DNA of 56,771 bases from Sandaracinaceae bacterium (GCA_017881055.1 JADGRF010000106.1:1-56771), one strand, 5' to 3'; shown: positions 32,120 to 42,223, counted from the first letter of the stretch. Made by a program: numbers and translations. Notes: generated by a model not told the origin, from the sequence alone.

Positions 32120-32653
32120 ATGACGACCACAAGCCGCGCACTCTCCAGCGTCTCGGGAATCAAGGGCCTGCACCACAACGCGTACCGCTGCCGGGACTCG
32201 GAGCAGACGCGGAAGTTCTATGAAGACTTCCTGGGCCTGCCGCTCGCGGCCACGCTCGAAATCGGCGTGACGAAGACCGGGCGCGCCTGCCAGCACCTGC
32301 ACACGTTCTACAGGCTCGACGACGGCAGCTTTCTCGCGTTCTTCGACGCGCCGCAGATGCCGTTCGAGTTCAAAGAGCAGCACGACTTCGACCTGCACAT
32401 CGCGCTCGAAGTCACCTACGAGCACATGCAGGCCATGATGGCCAAGGGCAAAGCGCTCGGTATGGAAGTGCGTGGCATCGCGGACCACGACTTCATCCAC
32501 TCGATCTACTTCCGCGATCCGAACGGCTACGTGATCGAGCTGACCGCACCGATGCCTGGCCATGATACCGCGACCGACAACGCCAAGAACCGCGCGCGCG
32601 AGAAGCTCGACGCCTGGCAGCGGAACAAAACCTCGGGCGCAAGCGCTGAATGA
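32120..32653 (+). CDS. VOC (glyoxalase/dioxygenase) superfamily protein
   Basis: The 177-residue protein is a single vicinal-oxygen-chelate module: GIKGLHHNAYRCRDSEQTRK, FYEDFLGLPLAA, the His-rich CQHLHTFYRLDDGSFLAF, FDLHIALEVTYE and DFIHSIYFRDPNGYVIELTA. Conserved metal-ligand candidates are the HH near residue 17, His in FDLHIA and Glu in VIELT. VOC enzymes include glyoxalases and ring-cleaving dioxygenases, and the substrate cannot be read from sequence. It is first in an operon with a glutathione transferase and a maleylacetate reductase-hydrolase fusion, which favours aromatic, quinone or glutathione-adduct metabolism. The ATG at 32120 was chosen, and the extra upstream frame reads as random. 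Confidence 0.8.
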   Translation: MTTTSRALSSVSGIKGLHHNAYRCRDSEQTRKFYEDFLGLPLAATLEIGVTKTGRACQHLHTFYRLDDGSFLAFFDAPQMPFEFKEQHDFDLHIALEVTYEHMQAMMAKGKALGMEVRGIADHDFIHSIYFRDPNGYVIELTAPMPGHDTATDNAKNRAREKLDAWQRNKTSGASAE

Positions 32654-32697
32654 GCGCCGCGCAGCACCGAATCGCCACCCCCAACACCCGGAGACCG

Positions 32698-33387
32698 ATG
32701 ACCACTCACTTGCACATGCTTCCGCCCAGCGTCAATAACCTCGCCGTTCGCGTGTTCCTACGCGCTGCGAACCTGCCTTTTGCCGAAGAAAATGCCTGGG
32801 GCAAGACGCGCACGCCCGAGTTCATGGCGAAGATCCCTGCACACCTCACGCCTGCGATCGAGCACAAAGATCATCCCCGCGGCGCCATGTGGGAGAGCTG
32901 CGCGATCATGATGTACCTCGCGAACAAGCATAAGCTCGAGGCGCTCTACCCGTCCGATCCCGAGCGTCGCGCGCTGATCGACTCAGCCAACTTCTATCTC
33001 ACCGGCTCGCTCTACCCGCTGATCGCGCGCTCGACCTACCCGCGCATGGGCTTTCCCGGCTACGCAGGCGAAGTCTCCGCAACGCAGGAAGCCTCCGCCG
33101 AGCTCAAGGCCTCTGCACGCAACGCCGCCGAAGGCGCCATCGCCGAGCCGCTCGAAGTCTTCCGCACGTACTTCGTGCGCGACGGCTTCATCGGCGACGG
33201 CCCGACGCCTTCGATCGCCGACATTCGCTTGGCCTCGACCCTCGAGTTCCTCGCGATCAACGACACGCACCTGCCCGCATGGTGCAAGGACTACATCGCG
33301 CGCGTCGAAGCCAAGCTGGGCAAGTTCTACACCGAGCCGGCGGCCGACGTGCGCGGCTTCATCGCGCAAACGAAGAAAGCCTCCTGA
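32698..33387 (+). CDS. Glutathione S-transferase family protein
   Basis: The product (229 residues from ATG 32698) has a thioredoxin-like GST N-domain (SVNNLAVRVFLRAANLPF, IPAHLTPAIEHKD) with the glutathione-binding ES-type turn WESCAIMMYLANKH. A helical C-domain with the folding motif PTPSIADIRLASTLEFL follows. GGAG about 7 bases upstream supports this start. An ATG at 32650 overlapping the VOC stop is the alternative. GSTs in aromatic-degradation operons often act as maleylpyruvate- or quinone-directed transferases, and that role is inferred from context only. It is 44 bases after the VOC gene and 4 before the fusion gene. Confidence 0.85.
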   Translation: MTTHLHMLPPSVNNLAVRVFLRAANLPFAEENAWGKTRTPEFMAKIPAHLTPAIEHKDHPRGAMWESCAIMMYLANKHKLEALYPSDPERRALIDSANFYLTGSLYPLIARSTYPRMGFPGYAGEVSATQEASAELKASARNAAEGAIAEPLEVFRTYFVRDGFIGDGPTPSIADIRLASTLEFLAINDTHLPAWCKDYIARVEAKLGKFYTEPAADVRGFIAQTKKAS

Positions 33388-33391
33388 ACGC

Positions 33392-35116
33392 GTGGAGACA
33401 CTGTCACGCGAGCCCGATCGAGTCGTGTTCGGCGTCGGCGCGGAGAGCGCTACGGCCGAGCTGCTGATCGAGCTCGGTGCACAGCGCGTGTTACTGATCG
33501 CGCAGGACAGACACGCCGAGGGTGCCGCGCGAATCGCGCACGCCCTCGGCTCTCGCGCGACCTTCGTGTTCACCACCGACCGCCCGCAGGTGCCCGCCGA
33601 AGTCGCGGCTGCGGCCGTCGCGCGTGCGCGTACCGATGGAGTCGACTGGGTGCTCGCGCACGGAGGCGGCACGCCGATCGGCATTGCCAAGGCGATTGCG
33701 CTCGAGCTACCGGTGAAGATCGCGGCGGTGCCCACGACATATGCGGGCTCCGAGCGCACCAACATCTGGGGCATCACGCGCGACGAGCGCAAACTGACGG
33801 GCCGCGACGACCGCGTACGCCCGCGCCTGGTCGTCTACGACCCCTCGCTCACGCTCGCCCTCGATCGCGCGCTGTCGCTCGACAGCCTGTGGAACGCCCT
33901 CGCTCACAGCGTGGAAGCCTTGTATGCGAACGATGCCACGCCCGAGGCACGCCGCGCCGCCGAAGACAGCCTCTCGCTTCTGATCGCGGGTATCACTACG
34001 ATTGCCAAAGACCCGCAAGACTTGGCGGGCCGTACGCTCGCGCTCCGGGGAGCTTCGCTGGCGTCGCTGTCGCTCGGCGCTGCAAGCATGGGGCTGCATC
34101 ACAAGCTCGCGCACGTGCTCGGCGGCACGCTCGGCACGCCGCACGCGCGCACGCACGCGACGCTCTTGCCGTACACGCTCGGCTTCAATGCACCCGCGGT
34201 CCCCGAAACGGTGCAGCTGCTCGCACGCGCCTGGAACACGGATGACCCGCCGGCATTCATCTACGATCTGCAGCGCTCCCTCGGTCTTGCGACCTCGCTG
34301 CGCGCACTAGGTGTCACGGCAGCACAGGCGCTGCGCGTCGTCGATGAGGTGCTCCTGGCGCGCTATCCGAATCCTCGCGCGATCGATCGAAACGCGCTCG
34401 TCACCCTGCTCGACGACGCGCTGCACGACAGGCGCCCGTCTCTTCACACGCTACGCAGCGTTGTGCCGAGCGGAGCGCAAGGTCCACATGCCGCGATGAC
34501 CGTGACTTGGCGCGGCGCACCGATCGAAGATGCGCGGGTCGTCGTGCTCGCCCTTCACGGCCGAGGCGCAAGCGCCGACCGCTTCGCAGCCGATCTGCAG
34601 CGCCGCCTCGAGACGCGCAACGACGTCGCCTTCGTTGCGCCGCAAGCGAGGGACAACACCTGGTACCCGAAAGGCTTCCTCGCGCCGCTCGCCGAGAACC
34701 AGCCCTGGCTCGACAGCGCGCTCTCCGTCGTGGACGCACTGTGGCAGAAGCTCGCGAGCACGCTGGACGCACGGCGTATCATCGTCGTCGGGTTTTCGCA
34801 GGGCGCGTGCCTGGCGCTCACGTGGCTATCGCGAACGGCGGCTCGTCCGCAGCACGTCCTCGCATTCACGGGTGCAGCGACACCGCTGCCCGACGCCGAC
34901 TACGCGGCGGCGAGCGGCGTCACGCTCTACATCGGCAGCGCGGAGAAGGATCCATGGGTCACCCGCGATGTCGTCGAGTCGAGCGCCGCTAGGTTTGCAG
35001 CTGCTCACGCGCAGCTCACGCTGTCCGTCGTGCCCGGTGACCTGCACGAGCTCCATGCGCCCGACACCGAGGCTCTGCTGCGCGCCGTCGAGGCAGCCGC
35101 GTCCGGCGACAGCTGA
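33392..35116 (+). CDS. Maleylacetate reductase fused to an MhqD-like alpha/beta hydrolase
   Basis: The 574-residue protein joins two enzymes. Residues 1 to about 360 are an iron-type alcohol dehydrogenase of the maleylacetate reductase group (WVLAHGGGTPIGIAKAIALE, TTYAGSERTNIWGIT, MGLHHKLAHVLGGTLGTPHA), which reduces maleylacetate to 3-oxoadipate. Residues from about 369 on are a carboxylesterase/phospholipase-type hydrolase: VLALHGRGASADRF, nucleophile S469 in VVGFSQGACLAL, Asp near EKDPWV and His in GDLHELH. Stand-alone proteins of this second type (MhqD) are linked to hydroquinone resistance in Bacillus. There is no stop or frameshift at the junction, where the linker is SGAQGPHAAM. The GTG start lies 4 bases after the GST stop. 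Confidence 0.88.
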   Translation: METLSREPDRVVFGVGAESATAELLIELGAQRVLLIAQDRHAEGAARIAHALGSRATFVFTTDRPQVPAEVAAAAVARARTDGVDWVLAHGGGTPIGIAKAIALELPVKIAAVPTTYAGSERTNIWGITRDERKLTGRDDRVRPRLVVYDPSLTLALDRALSLDSLWNALAHSVEALYANDATPEARRAAEDSLSLLIAGITTIAKDPQDLAGRTLALRGASLASLSLGAASMGLHHKLAHVLGGTLGTPHARTHATLLPYTLGFNAPAVPETVQLLARAWNTDDPPAFIYDLQRSLGLATSLRALGVTAAQALRVVDEVLLARYPNPRAIDRNALVTLLDDALHDRRPSLHTLRSVVPSGAQGPHAAMTVTWRGAPIEDARVVVLALHGRGASADRFAADLQRRLETRNDVAFVAPQARDNTWYPKGFLAPLAENQPWLDSALSVVDALWQKLASTLDARRIIVVGFSQGACLALTWLSRTAARPQHVLAFTGAATPLPDADYAAASGVTLYIGSAEKDPWVTRDVVESSAARFAAAHAQLTLSVVPGDLHELHAPDTEALLRAVEAAASGDS

Positions 35117-35157
35117 GCCGCTCGGGCGCTTGCTCATCGGTGCTTATCATCATCGGC

Positions 35158-38100
35158 TCAGGTGTTTTCGATCACGGCCAGGACTTGGCCGGGCGTGACG
35201 GTCGAGCCGGGGATCGCGGGCTGATCGTGGATGCGGCCGGAGACCGTGGCTTTCACGGTGATTTCGGTTTTCATCGCCTCGACGATCAGGACTGGGGTGC
35301 CAGCTGTCACGTGCTGGCCGACCTCGACTAGGTGCTTCCAGAGGCTACCGGCGACCGGGCTCTTGACGGCGCTGGTGCCGGGACGCAGCACGTCGCCGCC
35401 CAGGGTAGGGCCGCTCGTCTCGGCAATCACCGGAGTGCCGAGGTCTTGGCCCGCGGCGGCCCAGCGCTCGCGCTCTGCGACGAAGGCTGCGTTCTGCGTG
35501 GCTTTGAACGCGCTGATGCCGGGTTCTTCGCGGGCCAAGAACTCGCGGTAGCGCCGGAAGTTGAACGCCTCTTCCTCGATTCGTAGCGTGTGCTTGCCCG
35601 CCAAAAAGTCCGCGCGCATCGCTAACAGCTCGTCTGCTGCAACGGGGTAGAAGCGCAGCTGATCGAAGAAGCGCAAGAGCCACGGCTTGCCGGGCACGAA
35701 GTCGCGGGTGCTGCGATGCGTGTTCCACATCTGCAGCGTGCGGCCGACGAACTGATAGCCGCCGGGGCCTTCCATGCCGTACACGCACAGGTACGCGCCG
35801 CCGATGCCAACGGCGTTCTCGGGCGTCCAGGTGCGCGCGGGGTTGTACTTGGTCGTGACCAGGCGATGGCGTGGATCGATCGGCGTGGCGACAGGCGCGC
35901 CCAGGTACACATCGCCGAGGCCGAGCACCAGGTAGCTGGCGTCGAAGACGATGCGCTGCACGTCGGCGACGCTGGGCAGGCCGTTGATGCGCCGGATGAA
36001 CTCGATGTTGCTCGGGCACCAGGGCGCGTCCTTGCGCACCGAGCGCATGTACTTCTCGATCGCCAGCAGCGTCGCCGGGTCTTCCCACGACAGCGGCAGG
36101 TGCACGATCCGCGTGGGGACTTCGATGTCGTCGACGCTCGGCAGCTCGTGCTCGATGTTGGAGAGCAAGCGCACCAGCTGACTGGTGGGGATCGCGCTCG
36201 GGTCGAAGTGGATCTGCAGCGAGCGAATGCCCGGGGTGAGATCGATCACGCCGGCAGGCCTGCGGCGCTCGAGCGCGCTCATCAGCAGGTGCACGCGGAA
36301 ACGCAGGCCCAGGTCGAGCTCGATCGGGCCGTACTCGACCAGCAGGTTGTCGTCGCCCGAGCGGCGGTATATCACGCGAGGGCGCGCGTCAGTTGCGTCG
36401 AGCGTCTCGAGGACAGCGTCCTGCGTGCTGGTGGCGCGCCTTGGCCCCTCCGAGATCGGGGTCGCTGCGCCGCGCTGGATCTCTTGCTCTTGGGCTTGCC
36501 GCGCTTGGTTCGCCCGCGTTTCGTCCCAGCGTACGAAGCGGATCTTGTCGCCGGCCTTGAGCTGCCCCATCTTCCAGCGCTCCGCGCTCGCGATCGTCGC
36601 GGGACACACGAAGCCGCCGAGACTCGGACCGTCGGGCCCGAGGATCACCGGCATGTCACCGGTGTAGTCGATGGTGCCGATGGCGTAGGCGTTGTCGTGG
36701 ATGTTGCTCGGGTGCAGGCCCGCTTCGCCGCCGTCTTTGCGCGCCCACTCGGGCTTTGGGCCGATCAAGCGGATGCCGGTGCGGTCCGAGTTGTAGTGAA
36801 CTTCCCAGGTGGCTTCGAAGAACGTGTCGATGTCGCGCTTGGTGAAGAAGTCGGGCGCACCATGCGGGCCGTAGAGCACGCCGATCTCCCAGACGTCCGG
36901 ATAGACCGCGGGTGTGAAGCTGACGGCGGCACGCGACTTGCCGCGCGGGCCGCTGCTGGCTGCACCGATCCGAAGCACGTCGCCTGCGCACAGCGCGCGT
37001 CCGCCGTGGCCGCCGAAGCGACCGAGCATGAACGTTGCGGCCGAGCCGAGGTACACGGGCACATCGAAGCTGCCGCGCACCGCGAGGTACGTGCGCATGC
37101 CGACGCCCTCGACCATGCCGAGCTCGAGCGTTTCGCCCGCGGCTACGTCGATGGCGCGGCCACGCTGCACGGACACACCGTCGAGCAGTGGTTGCATGTC
37201 TGCGCCCATCAGCGCGATGGTGGCGTCGCAGTTGAACGTTAGCTTCGGCCCCGAGAGCGTGAGCTCGAGCGCGGCCGCGCCGTCTGCATTGCCGACCAAG
37301 CGGTTGGCGATGCGGAACGCGTAGGCGTCCATCGGGCCGGACGGCGGTACGCCGACTGACCAGTGTCCGAGCCGACCAGGGTAGTCCTGCACGGTGCTCT
37401 GCGTTCCGCCTTCGATCACATCGATGGTGTTGGGCGCGTACGCGAACGTTTGCAGATGACGTGTCGTGATGCCTCCGCGCACGAAGGCGTCGTCGCTGAT
37501 CACCTGGCGCAGATAGGCGAGGTTGCCTTCGATGCCGTCGATGCGCGTTCTTTCGAGCGCGCTGCGCAGGCGTTCGAGCGCTTGCGCGCGTGACTTGCCC
37601 TTGACGATCAGCTTCGCGAGCAGCGGATCGTAGTGCGGTGTTACCTCGGTGCCGTTCTCGATCCAGCCGTCCCAGCGCACGCCCTCGGGAATCACGACCT
37701 GCGTGATCGTGCCGGTGCTCGGCTGAAACTGCTTGTTGGGGTCTTCCGCGTACAAGCGCACTTGGATCGAGGCGCCAGAGGGCTCTGGTGCAGCTTCGGG
37801 CAGCTCCAACTCGCCCGCGGCTTGCCGGACCATCCACTCGACGAGATCGAGGCCGGTGACCTCTTCGGTGACGCCGTGCTCGACCTGCAGGCGCGTGTTC
37901 ACCTCCAAGAAGTAGAACTGCTGGGTCTTGTCATCGAGCACGAACTCGACCGTGCCAGCTGACGCATACTTCACCGTGCGTGCCAGGCGCAGCGCTGCCT
38001 CGAACAGCGCGCTGCGCGTCTCGGCTGACAGGCCAGGGGCCGGCGTCTCCTCGATCACCTTCTGATTGCGGCGCTGTGCCGAGCAGTCGCGCTCGCCGAG

Positions 38101-38766
38101 CGCGAGCACGCGGCCTTTGCCATCGCCGAAGATCTGCACCTCGATGTGGCGTGCTGCTTCCAAATACTTCTCGAGGAACACGCCGCTGCCTTCGAAGTGA
38201 CTCTTGCTCAAGCGGCGCACCCCCTCGAAGCCCTCGGCGAGCGCGTTCGGATCGTGGCAGACACGCAGACCGATGCCTCCGCCACCGGCGGTGCTCTTCA
38301 ACATCACGGGGTAGCCGATGCGTGCGGCTTCGCTCTGCGCGATCGCGAGCGTAGCGAGCAGCGAGGTGCCTGGCAGCAGTGGAACGTTGCACTGTGCGGC
38401 GAGCGCGCGGGCCTCGTGCTTGAGTCCGAAGCGGCGAATCTGCTCCGGCGAGGGGCCGATGAACGCGATGCCAGCATCCGCACACGCAGCTGCGAAGCCG
38501 GCGTTCTCGCTCAGAAAGCCGTACCCGGGATGAATGGCCTCCGCGCCCGTCTCGCGCGCGGCCTCCAGAATGCGCTCGATGCGCAGGTAGCTTGCGGCGA
38601 CCTGGGCAGGCCCCACGCACACGGCTTCGTCGGCTTGTTTTACGTGCAGCGCGTGCGCGTCGGCCTCGGAGTACACCGCAACGGAGCGCACGCCCATGCT
38701 GCGCAGCGTACGAATGACACGGCAAGCGATCTCACCGCGGTTGGCGATCAGGACTTTGCTAAACAT
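35158..38766 (-). CDS. Urea/guanidine carboxylase (biotin-dependent)
   Basis: The 1202-residue enzyme has, in order, a biotin carboxylase (about 1-450: VLIANRGEIACRVIRTLRSM, GGGIGLRVCHD, FLEVNTRLQVEHGVTEEVTG), a KipA-type carboxyltransferase half (about 460-770: TVQDYPGRLGHWSVGVPPSG) and a KipI-type half (about 820-1040). The C-terminal biotinyl domain carries the lysine in VEAMKTE, at about residue 1166. The family is annotated as urea carboxylase, but members encoded beside DUF1989 proteins and an ABC importer are guanidine carboxylases, which is the better reading here. It would make carboxyguanidine from guanidine, bicarbonate and ATP. It is the last gene of its operon, 6 bases after the DUF1989 gene. 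Confidence 0.92.
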   Translation of the reverse strand: MFSKVLIANRGEIACRVIRTLRSMGVRSVAVYSEADAHALHVKQADEAVCVGPAQVAASYLRIERILEAARETGAEAIHPGYGFLSENAGFAAACADAGIAFIGPSPEQIRRFGLKHEARALAAQCNVPLLPGTSLLATLAIAQSEAARIGYPVMLKSTAGGGGIGLRVCHDPNALAEGFEGVRRLSKSHFEGSGVFLEKYLEAARHIEVQIFGDGKGRVLALGERDCSAQRRNQKVIEETPAPGLSAETRSALFEAALRLARTVKYASAGTVEFVLDDKTQQFYFLEVNTRLQVEHGVTEEVTGLDLVEWMVRQAAGELELPEAAPEPSGASIQVRLYAEDPNKQFQPSTGTITQVVIPEGVRWDGWIENGTEVTPHYDPLLAKLIVKGKSRAQALERLRSALERTRIDGIEGNLAYLRQVISDDAFVRGGITTRHLQTFAYAPNTIDVIEGGTQSTVQDYPGRLGHWSVGVPPSGPMDAYAFRIANRLVGNADGAAALELTLSGPKLTFNCDATIALMGADMQPLLDGVSVQRGRAIDVAAGETLELGMVEGVGMRTYLAVRGSFDVPVYLGSAATFMLGRFGGHGGRALCAGDVLRIGAASSGPRGKSRAAVSFTPAVYPDVWEIGVLYGPHGAPDFFTKRDIDTFFEATWEVHYNSDRTGIRLIGPKPEWARKDGGEAGLHPSNIHDNAYAIGTIDYTGDMPVILGPDGPSLGGFVCPATIASAERWKMGQLKAGDKIRFVRWDETRANQARQAQEQEIQRGAATPISEGPRRATSTQDAVLETLDATDARPRVIYRRSGDDNLLVEYGPIELDLGLRFRVHLLMSALERRRPAGVIDLTPGIRSLQIHFDPSAIPTSQLVRLLSNIEHELPSVDDIEVPTRIVHLPLSWEDPATLLAIEKYMRSVRKDAPWCPSNIEFIRRINGLPSVADVQRIVFDASYLVLGLGDVYLGAPVATPIDPRHRLVTTKYNPARTWTPENAVGIGGAYLCVYGMEGPGGYQFVGRTLQMWNTHRSTRDFVPGKPWLLRFFDQLRFYPVAADELLAMRADFLAGKHTLRIEEEAFNFRRYREFLAREEPGISAFKATQNAAFVAERERWAAAGQDLGTPVIAETSGPTLGGDVLRPGTSAVKSPVAGSLWKHLVEVGQHVTAGTPVLIVEAMKTEITVKATVSGRIHDQPAIPGSTVTPGQVLAVIENT

Positions 38767-38772
38767 GGATCT

Positions 38773-39408
38773 TCAGCCCCAGGTGAGCAGCCGGATCGGC
38801 GTGGGGTTGTAGCCGTTGCAGGGGTTGTTGAGTTGTGGGCAATTCGAGATCAGGCAAAGCACGTCCATCTCGGCGCGCATCTCGACGTACTTACCGCCTG
38901 CCGAGATGCCGTCTTCGAACGTGAGCTTACCCGCGGGCGTGACAGGCACGTTCATGAAGAAGTTGATGTTGTTGGTGATGTCGCGCTTGTCGAGCGGCAA
39001 GCCGGCGGTCGCGATCGCGAGCAGGAAGCTGTCCCGGCACGAGTGCATCGACTTGGTGTGTTGCCCGTAGCGCACGGTGTTGCTCTCGGACGAGCAGGCG
39101 CCGCCGAGCGTGTCGTGCCTGCCGCAGGTGTCCGCGATGAGCGTGAGCAGCGGCGCGCCGGTGTTCGCACGCAGGATCGTGCCAGCTGTCAGATACAGGT
39201 TCCCCTGCATGCGGATCGTGTCGCTCGCGCTGTAGCGCTCGCGGGTGTCGTGCTCGTTGAAGAACAGTGTGTCGACGGCTTGGTTGCCTTCGAGGTCGAC
39301 GATTCGGAAGATCTGGCCGCGCTTGATCGCGCCGAGCCACGGATCTCCGGCGGCCACCGTCACATCGCGAACCGCGTGCTTCGGATCGAGCTTACTTTCG
39401 CTGAGCAT
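38773..39408 (-). CDS. DUF1989 protein, carboxyguanidine deiminase subunit (UAAP2 type)
   Basis: The 211-residue protein matches urea-carboxylase-associated protein 2. Conserved segments are [52 protein letters not shown] and the C-terminal [20 protein letters not shown]. Such DUF1989 pairs form the heteromeric carboxyguanidine deiminase (CgdAB), which turns carboxyguanidine into allophanate and ammonia. The ATG at 39408 shares one base with the stop of the preceding DUF1989 gene, so the subunits are translationally coupled. Cys and His in CGRHDT are candidate metal ligands. Which subunit is A or B cannot be stated from sequence alone. Confidence 0.85.
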   Translation of the reverse strand: MLSESKLDPKHAVRDVTVAAGDPWLGAIKRGQIFRIVDLEGNQAVDTLFFNEHDTRERYSASDTIRMQGNLYLTAGTILRANTGAPLLTLIADTCGRHDTLGGACSSESNTVRYGQHTKSMHSCRDSFLLAIATAGLPLDKRDITNNINFFMNVPVTPAGKLTFEDGISAGGKYVEMRAEMDVLCLISNCPQLNNPCNGYNPTPIRLLTWG

Positions 39409-40148
39409 TAGGGCGCTCCCAGGAACATACGTTCGGTGTTGTAGAAGCCGCGCCCGTTCTCGACGCGCGACACTCGGCACGGGTCATCGGCCGCAGGCGG
39501 ATCGTTCTCGTAGATGCAGAGGCCCACCGGCTTCGGCGCATAGCTCGTGCTGGGATCGAGCGGGTGTGGACAGGTCGAGAGCACGACGAGCACGTTCATC
39601 TCCGCGCGCAGATCGACGAACGCTCCGGCTTGGGAGTGGCCACGCACGTAGCCGAGGTTGCCGACTTCGTCGGGTGCGACCTTCGTGAAGAAGTTCAGGT
39701 TCGGCACGATGTCCCGGGCGCCGAGGCCCCACTTGGTGAGCTCGATCAACAGCTCGTCGTAGCCGTTCCGGTACCAGTCGTTGCGCGCGGTCTGGTAGCT
39801 GCGCTCGCCGTACTGGTGCCGCACCGATTCAGCGTTGGAGACGCCCGTGACAGTGTCGTGCCAGCCGCAGGTGTCTTCGCTGATCGAGCACAAGATGCGG
39901 CCCATGTCGGAGTACAGCACGAAGCCCTTGGTCAGGAACGCGATGTGCTGCGCCTTGAGCGTGTCCGGCATGTTGTAGCGCTCGAGCAGAAGATCGCGGT
40001 TGTAGAGCAAGGTAGCGACGTTCGCGCCGCCTTCACGATCGATCAGGCGCAGCGTTTGATGCCGACGAAGCACGAACGAGAGCATTCGGCCACCGGGTAA
40101 CTCATCTTCGAGCAGAATGCGTTCTGGCTTGATCTGCGTTGGGCTCAT
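39408..40148 (-). CDS. DUF1989 protein, carboxyguanidine deiminase subunit (UAAP1 type)
   Basis: The 246-residue protein matches urea-carboxylase-associated protein 1: [54 protein letters not shown] and [14 protein letters not shown]. It is homologous to the next gene and is expected to form a complex with it. The ATG at 40148 was preferred to a start 15 codons earlier that overlaps the ABC ATPase stop. It lies 41 bases after the ABC ATPase gene. The closing sequence carries a Tyr/Asn-rich tail not seen in the partner. The deiminase role is family knowledge, not read from a catalytic motif. Confidence 0.85.
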   Translation of the reverse strand: MSPTQIKPERILLEDELPGGRMLSFVLRRHQTLRLIDREGGANVATLLYNRDLLLERYNMPDTLKAQHIAFLTKGFVLYSDMGRILCSISEDTCGWHDTVTGVSNAESVRHQYGERSYQTARNDWYRNGYDELLIELTKWGLGARDIVPNLNFFTKVAPDEVGNLGYVRGHSQAGAFVDLRAEMNVLVVLSTCPHPLDPSTSYAPKPVGLCIYENDPPAADDPCRVSRVENGRGFYNTERMFLGAP

Positions 40149-40189
40149 TGCGCGGCTCCGTACGAGGGTTGAGGGAGGTTGCAGGGAGT

Positions 40190-41158
40190 TCACTCGACAT
40201 CGTCTCCGACCTGCGTCATCCGGATCGGAGTCTTCACGGCGGCATCCTCGCTCGCGGCTTCGACTGCAGTCTCGTCGGGTACGCCGTGAATCAACGACTC
40301 GAGGTGCTGCTTGGTGGTGACGAACAGCGGCGAGACCATCTGCTCGCGCGTGCGCGGTCGTGGCACGGGCACCTCCACGATCTCGCGCACCCGGCCTGGA
40401 TGCGCATCTAGCACTACGATGCGATCGGCGAGGTATACGGCTTCCTCGAGATCATGCGTCACGAACACGACCGTGATGTCCACCTTCTTCCAGAGCTCGA
40501 GCAGGTAGCTCTGCATCTGCGCGCGTGTCTGGGCATCGAGCGCGGCGAACGGCTCGTCCATGAACAGAATGCGGGGTTTGTTGGCGAGCGCACGGGCGAT
40601 TGCGACACGCTGCTTCATGCCGCCGGAGAGTTGATGCGGATACGCGTTGGCGAAGCGACCGAGACCGACGATCTCGACCCACTCCATGGCCTCGTCGCGC
40701 GCGGTGGTGTAGCCGAGGCCGCGCATCTCGGGACCGAACATCACGTTCTGCAGCACGGTGCGCCACGGGAACAGCGTGTACCCCTGAAAGACCATGCCGC
40801 GATCCGGGCCCGGGCCGCGCACCGGGTGGCCATCGAGCAGGGTCTCGCCACCCGTCGCACTGTCGAGCCCGGCGAGGATCCGGATCAGCGTGGACTTTCC
40901 GCAGCCCGACGGGCCGATCACGCAGATCAGCTCGCGGCGGTGCGCGCGAAACGAGATGTTCTGAAGCGCGTTGACCGGGCCAGCTTCGGACTCGAAGCGC
41001 TTGTCGAGGCCCTTCACTTCGAGCACCACGGGCCGCTGGTAGATGCGAGCGAAGCGCGCGGCGACCTCCGGTGCCTGGTCGCGGTAGCTGGGGCGCGCGG
41101 GCTGACTCGCTGGGTCAGCTGCAACCGTTTGCTCCTTTTCGGCTAGTCCGTGCATCAC
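40190..41158 (-). CDS. ABC transporter ATPase (nitrate/taurine/guanidine type)
   Basis: The 322-residue ATPase has Walker A (GPSGCGKST), the signature [16 protein letters not shown], Walker B ([13 protein letters not shown]) and the H-loop [20 protein letters not shown]. About 40 extra residues precede the ABC domain, and a variable C-terminus ends with acidic residues. It belongs to the NrtD/SsuB/TauB group, which powers import with a single-spanning-loop permease and a periplasmic binding protein. Both partners are encoded just upstream. The GTG start at 41158 overlaps the permease stop by four bases. With a guanidine-type carboxylase operon downstream, guanidine or a related small cation or amide is the likely cargo. 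Confidence 0.92.
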   Translation of the reverse strand: MMHGLAEKEQTVAADPASQPARPSYRDQAPEVAARFARIYQRPVVLEVKGLDKRFESEAGPVNALQNISFRAHRRELICVIGPSGCGKSTLIRILAGLDSATGGETLLDGHPVRGPGPDRGMVFQGYTLFPWRTVLQNVMFGPEMRGLGYTTARDEAMEWVEIVGLGRFANAYPHQLSGGMKQRVAIARALANKPRILFMDEPFAALDAQTRAQMQSYLLELWKKVDITVVFVTHDLEEAVYLADRIVVLDAHPGRVREIVEVPVPRPRTREQMVSPLFVTTKQHLESLIHGVPDETAVEAASEDAAVKTPIRMTQVGDDVE

Positions 41159-42210
41159 GCGGGTGCGCCTTCGGTTGCCGCACGCGCCGCGCGAGCCGCT
41201 TTACGTTCCCGGAACCACGCGCGAAAGACGGACTTGCGAGCCTCTGCGCGCCAGGGGAAGAGCACGCGGCCGAAGCGCGCCAGCGCGATGTCGCTGGTCA
41301 AGCCGATCACGCCGATCAAGATGATCGCGGCGTACACGTTCTCGTAATTGCGGTAGCGCGCCTGCTGGTTGATGAAATAGGTGATGCCGCTGGTGGTGCC
41401 CACCATCTCGGCCACGATCAAGTACGTCCACGCCCAGCCGAGCAGGATGCGCATGTCCGTGTAGAGATCGACGATCACACCGGGCACGACCACGCGAAAG
41501 ATCAGCTGGCGGCGATTCGCACCCAGGGTCTGCGCCGCTTCGATCATCGGGATCTCGAGCTTGCGCGTGGTGTTCGAGACGACGAGCACCTGCTGAAAGA
41601 ACGTGCCGATGAAGATGATCGCGATCTTCGGCGCGTCGTAGATGCCGAGCACCGCGACGCAGAGCGCACCGAAGGCCGGTGCCGGCAGGTAGCGAAAGAA
41701 CTCGATGAACGGCTCCTGCAGCTTCGCGAAGATGTCGAACGTGCCGCCCAGGATGCCGAGTGGCACGCCCACCAGCGACGAGAGAAAGAAGCCCCAGAAG
41801 ATCACCTGAATGCTTTGCCACAGGCTCTGGTGCAGCCAGGGCTCGGACGGCAGGCGCGGTGGCGTGCGAAACGCCGTGTACATCGCTCGCGCGACCTCGT
41901 GCGGCGCAGGCAGGTAGATCGGGTTCTTCGGATGACCGGTGGCGAGCGCCGCGTGCTTCACGAGGGCCGTGGCGTTCTCCTTCGCGAACACCTCTTTCTC
42001 GATCAGCATGTCCTTCACGAAGTAGTCCACGCTGCCCGGGTTCTCCACTTGAACCAGCGGGTGCCAGATGAACGGCACATAGCTCACGAGGCTCCAGAGC
42101 CCGAGCGGCAGCACGAACGCCAGCACCGAGAGCACGCGTGAGCGCTTCTCGGGCAGGGGCTTTCGCACTGCAAACCAGTCGGAGTCGTGAGTCCCGTGAG
42201 CCATGCGCAA
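41155..42210 (-). CDS. ABC transporter permease (nitrate/taurine/guanidine type)
   Basis: The 351-residue inner-membrane protein starts with one TM helix ([20 protein letters not shown]), then a periplasmic stretch of about 110 residues. A BPD-type permease core of about five to six helices follows. The EAA-like coupling loop reads [20 protein letters not shown], the site that contacts the ATPase. Related permeases of the SsuC/TauC group are near 260 residues, so the N-terminal loop domain is an extension. A basic tail closes the protein. It lies 13 bases after the binding-protein gene and overlaps the ATPase gene. Confidence 0.9.
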   Translation of the reverse strand: MRMAHGTHDSDWFAVRKPLPEKRSRVLSVLAFVLPLGLWSLVSYVPFIWHPLVQVENPGSVDYFVKDMLIEKEVFAKENATALVKHAALATGHPKNPIYLPAPHEVARAMYTAFRTPPRLPSEPWLHQSLWQSIQVIFWGFFLSSLVGVPLGILGGTFDIFAKLQEPFIEFFRYLPAPAFGALCVAVLGIYDAPKIAIIFIGTFFQQVLVVSNTTRKLEIPMIEAAQTLGANRRQLIFRVVVPGVIVDLYTDMRILLGWAWTYLIVAEMVGTTSGITYFINQQARYRNYENVYAAIILIGVIGLTSDIALARFGRVLFPWRAEARKSVFRAWFRERKAARAARAATEGAPA

Positions 42211-42223
42211 CGTTTCCCGTTCT

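Noticed and set aside
35158..38766. Pyruvate carboxylase or acetyl-CoA carboxylase identity for the biotin enzyme
   Set aside because: After the biotin carboxylase domain come KipA/KipI-type domains, not a pyruvate or acyl-CoA carboxyltransferase, and the neighbours are DUF1989 proteins.
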